NCBI GenBank assembly: GCA_964411985.1
Contig: CAYPNF010000008.1
Location: 1 to 64,000 of the forward strand
Direction of reading: 5' to 3'
DNA length: 64,000 nucleotides
Source: CAYPNF01 sp964411985
GTDB taxonomy: Bacteria; Verrucomicrobiota; Verrucomicrobiia; Limisphaerales; J093
The notes beneath the pieces were generated by a model. That model was not told the DNA's origin. It did not search any database and worked only from the letters and a program-made list of their open reading frames with translations. The translations under genes were made by a program, and so were the position numbers. Shown piece after piece: positions 59,766-64,000 of the stretch (the stretch's first letter is position 1; every line of letters begins with the position of its first letter).

Positions 59766-59828
59766 GGGGAACATCACCGGATCCTGCCGGGTGTTCCCCG
59801 TTCGCGTTTGCCGGTTCCTCAAACCGGC
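59766..59828 (+). terminator. Two consecutive hairpins downstream of pfkA
   Basis: The first (59766-59799) pairs GGGGAACA-type arms with a small bulge; the second (59810-59828) has a perfect 7-bp stem (GCCGGTT and AACCGGC) with a 5-base loop and is followed after a few bases by CTTTT. The pair is a plausible terminator region between pfkA and the DUF4230 gene. Confidence 0.45.
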
Positions 59829-59853
59829 GTTAGAATCTTTTGCTGGACTGCCC

Positions 59854-60588
59854 ATGCAGCTCGACACTCAAGATCGTTCCCGACGACGCCAGATGGACAT
59901 TTTCCCCCTGGCAGTGGCTGGCTTTTTGGTAACCTTGGTGTTTTGCGTCGTTGGAGGCTGGATGTTGTTGAAAGTCGTTCGCGGGTTAGGCGACGGCCTT
60001 GGATCTGCCTTTAAGCCTACCGTCAACTACACTACCCTCATAAGTGGGGCGGTGGGGCGTCTTCAACAAGAGTCAAAACTCGTTGTACTTCGGGCTGAGG
60101 TCGCTGCGGAGGTGACCAAAGAAAGCCAGAAGATGCAACGACTCTTCGGTTACGATCTTGATTTGGGGACCACCACCGTCAGGGTCCGCGCCCGGGAAAA
60201 CCAGGTGCAATTCTTCATCCCGCTCAGTTCGCTCAGCGATAAATCGTTTGAGTACCGGGCCCGGGAAAAACGTTTAGTTTTTCGAGCCCCGACCCCAAGG
60301 CTCGACACCAACCTTGTGGAGGTGCAGAGCGATCCGGCCAAGATTGAGGTGGATACACAAGTGGGTTGGGCCAGGTTGGACACCTATTCGGGCCAATTCC
60401 TCCGGGACGAGGCGAAACGTGCGTTGCGGCCTGCGGTCCTCGCAGTCGCCAATAACGAGTTGCTGACAGACAAGGCGAAGCTGGCGGCTCGTGAAAGTTT
60501 GCAGGCCCTGCTACGCCCAGTCTCCGGGGCGTTGCTGGAGGGAGTCGAGTTCTTGGTTGAATTTGAGCCCGAGACGAGCGCTCGATGA
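59854..60588 (+). CDS. DUF4230 domain protein, membrane-anchored
   Basis: The 244-residue protein starts at the ATG at 59854 (or 59893) and has one N-terminal transmembrane segment (FPLAVAGFLVTLVFCVVGGWMLLKVV). The rest is the DUF4230 pattern: LISGAVGRLQQESKLVVLRAEV, TTTVRVRARENQVQFFIPLSSL and FLRDEAKRALRPAVLAVANN, i.e. a mixed beta region and a long C-terminal helix. The large domain would be outside the cytoplasm. Function is unknown in the family. It ends 22 bases before the convergent prepilin-like gene. Confidence 0.75.
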   Translation: MQLDTQDRSRRRQMDIFPLAVAGFLVTLVFCVVGGWMLLKVVRGLGDGLGSAFKPTVNYTTLISGAVGRLQQESKLVVLRAEVAAEVTKESQKMQRLFGYDLDLGTTTVRVRARENQVQFFIPLSSLSDKSFEYRAREKRLVFRAPTPRLDTNLVEVQSDPAKIEVDTQVGWARLDTYSGQFLRDEAKRALRPAVLAVANNELLTDKAKLAARESLQALLRPVSGALLEGVEFLVEFEPETSAR

Positions 60589-60610
60589 ACACTCCATCAG
60601 CAAGCTTGGG

Positions 60611-61405
60611 TTACTTTCTGGTCCCGACCCGCTGTTTGAGCCATTGGTAATCCGTCGGAGGCACGGGAACAAACCCCCCACCGGCACCTCCTTCTTTTGC
60701 CGGCCTCACCGTGTCTCCCACCGCCCATCGATGGGACTCGATGTGTCCGTCTCCAAAGTGGAGGTTGGCCGAACCGTTGTGATAGGAAGCCGGTAGGTTG
60801 CCCCACTTGTTCTCGTCCCAGGAATTGACGAAGAAACCGTCGTTGATGGTATCGGGATGTTCCTCGAGAAATGCGAAGGTCTCGGATGGCCGCGCAAAGG
60901 CGCTCATCTTATAGACCTGCACATAGTTCGGATTGAACTGATCCAGCGCCTGGCTCGGGTCCCCCACCAGAGAATTGAGTGACATGCTCCGGATCCTGGG
61001 GCCGCAAGCCGCCATGGTCCGATCCGAAGGACACCGGTAGATGGCCACGGCGTCGCTGGTGTAGGGCGAGAGTTTGCCGTTCTTGATCAGGGCGATGTTC
61101 GTGTTGTCTTCCGTCTGCCCCCAGTCTTGGACGTTGTTGACCCAGCTCTGACGTTTCTCTGTGGTCTCCGCCCGGTTGTGGTTGTTGACCAACTTGTCGG
61201 AAAAGTCGTCAGCGTACATCGCCCATGCGACTGCTAGTTGGCGGAGATTGTTGCTGCAGGCAGTGCTTTGCGCCTTCGCCTTGGCTTTGGAGAGCGCCGG
61301 AAGCAGCATCCCTGCCAGGATGGCGATGATGGCAATCACCACCAGCAGTTCGATGAGAGTGAACCCAGAAAGCGGTTTCTGAGTGCTTTTTGCGCTTTGA
61401 TACAT
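60611..61405 (-). CDS. Type IV prepilin-like H-X9-DG protein
   Basis: The 264-residue protein begins with a basic leader and type III signal: SGFTLIELLVVIAIIAIL is the prepilin cleavage/methylation site with the conserved phenylalanine-threonine and glutamate 5, followed by LAGMLLPALSKAKAKA. The C-terminal HNGSANLHFGDGHIESHRW provides the H-X9-DG motif of the DUF1559-like pseudopilin group expanded in Verrucomicrobiota, Planctomycetota and Lentisphaerota. It is probably processed by prepilin peptidase and placed in a secretion or pilus-like pseudopilus. The open frame continues far upstream of 61405, but that part is antisense to larB. It is a good phylum marker. Confidence 0.88.
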   Translation of the reverse strand: MYQSAKSTQKPLSGFTLIELLVVIAIIAILAGMLLPALSKAKAKAQSTACSNNLRQLAVAWAMYADDFSDKLVNNHNRAETTEKRQSWVNNVQDWGQTEDNTNIALIKNGKLSPYTSDAVAIYRCPSDRTMAACGPRIRSMSLNSLVGDPSQALDQFNPNYVQVYKMSAFARPSETFAFLEEHPDTINDGFFVNSWDENKWGNLPASYHNGSANLHFGDGHIESHRWAVGDTVRPAKEGGAGGGFVPVPPTDYQWLKQRVGTRK

Positions 61406-61489
61406 CTTCTGGTGGAAGCTACGGTCTCTCTCGGAGCAGTCAAGCCCAAGGAGTTTCTTTCGCACGTGACCAATGGCCTTATCCATGTC

Positions 61490-62263
61490 ATGGTAAACCT
61501 CGTGACAATCGAAGAAGCCATGGCTTTGCTCCAGAAGTATCGGGATGGGCACACGAGCGCCGACCGGGTATTGCGCGCATTTCGGGCCGAACCCGTCGCC
61601 GACCTCGGTTATGCACAGGTGGACAATCACCGGGCGCTGCGGAAGGGATTTCCTGAAGTGATTTTCGGAGCAGGGAAGACACCAGAACAGGTGGTGGGGA
61701 TCGCCAGGAAGATACTGCAGCAGGATGGTCAACTGCTCGTCACTCGCGTGGCAGAGCCGCATGCGCGAGCTATGCGCAAAGCCTTCAAGAAGAGCGTTTA
61801 CCACAAGACGGCGCGGTGTGTCACCGTCGAACTTCGACCCGTTCCCAAACGCCCCCGTGCGATCGCAGTCCTTTGCGCTGGAACCAGTGATCTCCCCGTG
61901 GCCGAGGAAGCTGCCGTAACGGCGGAAGTGATGGGTAATACCGTGATCCGGCTCTTCGACGTGGGGGTTGCAGGACTTCATCGCCTTCTCGGGCGGTTGA
62001 GTCTCTTGCAGGGGGCCAGCGTGATCATCGCGGTGGCCGGGATGGAAGGGGCCCTTCCCAGCGTCGTGGCCGGTCTGGTTTCCACTCCGGTGATCGCGGT
62101 GCCAACGAGTGTCGGGTACGGCGCCAGTTTTCAGGGGCTTGCGGCCCTGCTTGGGATGCTCAACAGTTGCGGCAGCGGCGTTACCGTCGTGAACATCGAC
62201 AACGGCTTTGGCGCCGCCTATGCCGCCAGCCAAATCAACGGTTTGATTACCAAACAAGAATGA
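61490..62263 (+). CDS. larB: LarB, pyridinium-3,5-biscarboxylic acid mononucleotide synthase (nickel-pincer cofactor)
   Basis: The 257-residue protein matches LarB: an N-terminal helical region (TIEEAMALLQKYRDG, LGYAQVDNHRALRKGFPEVIFGAGKTPEQV) and an AIR-carboxylase/PurE-like C-terminal domain (RAIAVLCAGTSDLPVAEEAAVTAEVMGN, VIIAVAGMEGALPSVVAGLV, VIAVPTSVGYGASF). LarB carboxylates and hydrolyses nicotinic acid adenine dinucleotide, the first step towards the nickel-pincer nucleotide of lactate racemase and related enzymes. I chose the ATG at 61490 because it begins the conserved region; upstream codons overlap the antisense prepilin gene. The stop overlaps larC as ATGA. LarE and the NPN-dependent racemase are not in the window. 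Confidence 0.88.
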   Translation: MVNLVTIEEAMALLQKYRDGHTSADRVLRAFRAEPVADLGYAQVDNHRALRKGFPEVIFGAGKTPEQVVGIARKILQQDGQLLVTRVAEPHARAMRKAFKKSVYHKTARCVTVELRPVPKRPRAIAVLCAGTSDLPVAEEAAVTAEVMGNTVIRLFDVGVAGLHRLLGRLSLLQGASVIIAVAGMEGALPSVVAGLVSTPVIAVPTSVGYGASFQGLAALLGMLNSCGSGVTVVNIDNGFGAAYAASQINGLITKQE

Positions 62264-63537
62264 AAACGGTCTACCTCGACCTGGTTAGCGGTATCAGCGG
62301 CGACATGTTTCTCGGAGCGATGCTCGATTTGGGAGTGAGTTTTGCTGACCTTCAGCAGGCCCTTCTTGCTCTCCATTTGCCGGGCTACCACTTGCACGCC
62401 GACCGCGGCACGAAGGGCACCATTTCCGGCATCAAGCTCGACGTCCATACCGAAGCGGCCGACGAGGACCATGAAGCTCACGCGCACCTGCATCACCGCG
62501 ATCATGAGCACTCTGGGGGGCATCACCACCATCATGAGCCGGAACGCGACTACCCGGCAATCCAACGCCTGATCCGCGACTCTGGCCTGAATTCGTGGGT
62601 CAAAGAACGAGCGCTCGCTGTCTTTGCCCGCGTCGCGGAGGCGGAAGCCAAAGTACATGGGATCCCGGCAGATCAGGTCCACTTCCACGAGGTGGGAGCG
62701 ATTGACTCGATTGTGGATATCGTCGGTGCCTGCATTGCCTTGGACCTGCTGGGGCGCCCGAAGGTCCTTGCTTCCGTCGTCACGGATGGAACCGGCTGGA
62801 TGGAGTGTGCTCACGGTCGGTTTCCCATTCCCGCACCGGCCACCTTGGAGATTCTTGCGGCGCGCCGTGTAGCGATTGCCCAGTGCGCCGAACCCCACGA
62901 GCTAGTGACTCCCACTGGGGCTGCCATTTTGGCTGAGTTTGCCGAGAGTTTTGGCCCGATGCCCATGCTGAAGCCCATGCGCGTGGGCTATGGGATTGGC
63001 ACGCGTGAGAACCGGACTCGTCCCAACGTTTTAAGGGCGATTCTTGCGGAGGGCACCGGGTCCCTTGAACCTTCTTCCTATGACTGGGAGGTGGATAGCG
63101 TCAGCGTCTTGGAGACGAATCTGGATGATGTTACCGCTGAGATGCTGGGGGACTTTGTAAGCCGCGCCTTGGCTGCGGGTGCGTTGGATGTGTACTACAC
63201 CCCGGTGCAGATGAAGAAGAACCGGCCAGGTACCCTACTGAGCATCCTCTGTCGTCCCGATCAGGCTGAGCAGTTTGCCGAGTTGATCCTGCGCGAGACT
63301 ACGGCATTCGGGGTTCGGTCCGCCCTCTGGAACCGATGGAAGTTGCAGCGCCGGTTCTCTTCCGTGAATACTGAGTTTGGGGAAGTGACTGTGAAGATCG
63401 GGACCTTAAGTGGCGACGTGGTTCAGGCCTCTCCTGAGTACGAAGCCTGCAGACATATCGCCGAACAAGCGGGTGTGCCCGTACGACGAGTCTTCGAGGC
63501 CGCCATCCATGCGATCCGGAATCACGCCTCGCTCTGA
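62260..63537 (+). CDS. larC: LarC, nickel-pincer cofactor nickel insertase
   Basis: The 425-residue protein begins with TVYLDLVSGISGDMFLGAML and continues with VHFHEVGAIDSIVDIVGA, VLASVVTDGTGWMECAHG, ELVTPTGAAILAEF and the C-terminal part LETNLDDVTAEMLGDF, PVQMKKNRPGTLLSIL. LarC inserts nickel into the pyridinium-3,5-bisthiocarboxylic acid mononucleotide. A histidine-rich loop (about residues 69-93, with runs such as HHHHH and HEAHAHLHH) probably collects nickel. In some lactobacilli LarC1 and LarC2 are joined by programmed frameshifting; here they form one continuous frame. It is translationally coupled to larB. Confidence 0.92.
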   Translation: MKTVYLDLVSGISGDMFLGAMLDLGVSFADLQQALLALHLPGYHLHADRGTKGTISGIKLDVHTEAADEDHEAHAHLHHRDHEHSGGHHHHHEPERDYPAIQRLIRDSGLNSWVKERALAVFARVAEAEAKVHGIPADQVHFHEVGAIDSIVDIVGACIALDLLGRPKVLASVVTDGTGWMECAHGRFPIPAPATLEILAARRVAIAQCAEPHELVTPTGAAILAEFAESFGPMPMLKPMRVGYGIGTRENRTRPNVLRAILAEGTGSLEPSSYDWEVDSVSVLETNLDDVTAEMLGDFVSRALAAGALDVYYTPVQMKKNRPGTLLSILCRPDQAEQFAELILRETTAFGVRSALWNRWKLQRRFSSVNTEFGEVTVKIGTLSGDVVQASPEYEACRHIAEQAGVPVRRVFEAAIHAIRNHASL

Positions 63538-63627
63538 ACTGCTCTGGGAAATTCGTGGTTTTGAGGGGTGGCGTAATGCTCTGCAGGGTGCTATAGTCCC
63601 TTAGAGTTTGGACGAAAGGATCCTTTT

Positions 63628-64000
63628 ATGAATGGCCAACTTTCACCAGGCGGAGGCGGCAGTGGTGCTCCTCGGCCACAAGGCACTACCCCTGCTCTCA
63701 GCCTGAAGAAAATCCTGGTGCCTCTCGACTTCTCGGATCACTCCTTGAAAGCCTTACTCTATGCACGGAGTTTTGCAAAAGAGTTTGGTGCCGCTCTGTT
63801 CCTCCTGCACGTCACCGAACCGGTCCCATACCCTTCGGATGTGGGCTTCAGTCCGGTGATGTCCACCGAACTGGAAGGAGCCCTGCAAAAGGACGCGGAG
63901 GCTAAGCTGAAGGAGATCGTCAGCACCCACCTGGAAGCGGGTACGCGGGTGGAGACGCTCTTCCGCACCGGTCGATCGTTCCAGGAGATTGCCGCAGCGG
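63628..64000 (+). CDS. Universal stress protein (UspA family), cut by the window end
   Basis: An ATG at 63628 with AAGGA 7 bases upstream opens a frame that runs off the window (124 codons seen). After a glycine-rich, disordered start of 25 residues comes the UspA opening LKKILVPLDFSDHSLKALLYARSFA, followed by ALFLLHVTEPVPYP and a helix into the expected strand VETLFRTG. The ATP-binding G-2x-G-9x-G(S/T) motif of UspA lies beyond the end of the sequence, so nucleotide binding cannot be judged. The gene follows larC by 90 bases and is probably independent. Confidence 0.82.
   Translation, partial: MNGQLSPGGGGSGAPRPQGTTPALSLKKILVPLDFSDHSLKALLYARSFAKEFGAALFLLHVTEPVPYPSDVGFSPVMSTELEGALQKDAEAKLKEIVSTHLEAGTRVETLFRTGRSFQEIAAA

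Noticed and set aside
61406..62257. N-terminal extension of the prepilin-like frame
   Set aside because: The extra 280 codons are antisense to larB; the prepilin signal starts at 61405 as expected for the family.

Overview
The window looks like a chromosomal segment of a free-living, polysaccharide-degrading Verrucomicrobiota bacterium. The type IV prepilin-like H-X9-DG protein, the DUF5703, GH127, DUF1680-type and DUF4038 glycosidases, the HzsA-related cytochrome and the degenerate integrase are all families common in that phylum. Base composition is GC-rich, most starts lack a strong Shine-Dalgarno sequence, and ATGA start/stop overlaps are frequent. The taxonomic call is inference: no rRNA or tRNA gene is visible.

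Region 1 (about 1-7.9 kb) is an eroded accessory region. It holds a truncated RHS/YD-repeat fragment, a complete AbiEi/AbiEii toxin-antitoxin pair behind a palindromic operator, a short RadC-type gene, an XRE-type regulator with a small partner gene, a DUF3788 protein and a small membrane protein. Long gene-poor stretches between them carry inverted repeats, 12-bp tandem repeats and short sequences that resemble the 3' end of tmRNA. A third tmRNA-like copy lies at 18.5 kb beside a broken tyrosine-recombinase gene, which suggests a decayed island that once integrated at ssrA or a tRNA gene.

Region 2 (7.9-18.1 kb, minus strand) is a compact glycan operon: a secreted discoidin-like protein, a GH127-type beta-L-arabinofuranosidase, a GH29-like fucosidase, a GH78 alpha-L-rhamnosidase, a small fragment gene, and a DUF5703 hydrolase with a discoidin domain. 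These specificities fit pectin side chains such as rhamnogalacturonan II. Region 3 (19.6-30.1 kb) has a LigB/YgiD-like dioxygenase overlapping a 1447-residue multidomain secreted protein, a LamG-GH32 fructanase-like protein, and on the other strand an HzsA-related protein with two haem-c motifs.

Region 4 (30.2-47.0 kb, plus strand) is the most notable part. An AraC regulator, a three-repeat secreted protein, a pectate-lyase-like beta-helix protein, an SDR and a FucP-like MFS transporter precede what reads as a D-apiose utilisation cluster. That cluster comprises a DUF4038/GH140-type apiosidase, a Gfo/Idh/MocA dehydrogenase (candidate ApsD), a PGDH_C-type protein (candidate D-apionate oxidoisomerase ApnO), a TIM-barrel protein (candidate OiaC-type decarboxylase), a full RbsA-type sugar ABC importer and a candidate D-apionate lactonase (ApnL). 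Together they would import or release apiose, oxidise it to apionolactone and apionate, rearrange it to 3-oxo-isoapionate and possibly decarboxylate that to a tetrulose.

Region 5 (47-56.6 kb) holds further glycan genes: a clan-A-type hydrolase, a Tat-exported aldo/keto-reductase-like protein, a sugar isomerase/epimerase, a beta-helix/double metallo-beta-lactamase fusion, a neutral-ceramidase-like protein and a DUF5060 cellulase-type hydrolase. Region 6 (56.7-64 kb) is housekeeping in character: a NarL-type response regulator, a MamK-like actin, 6-phosphofructokinase, a DUF4230 protein, an H-X9-DG prepilin-like protein, the nickel-pincer-cofactor genes larB and larC, and a universal stress protein cut by the window edge.
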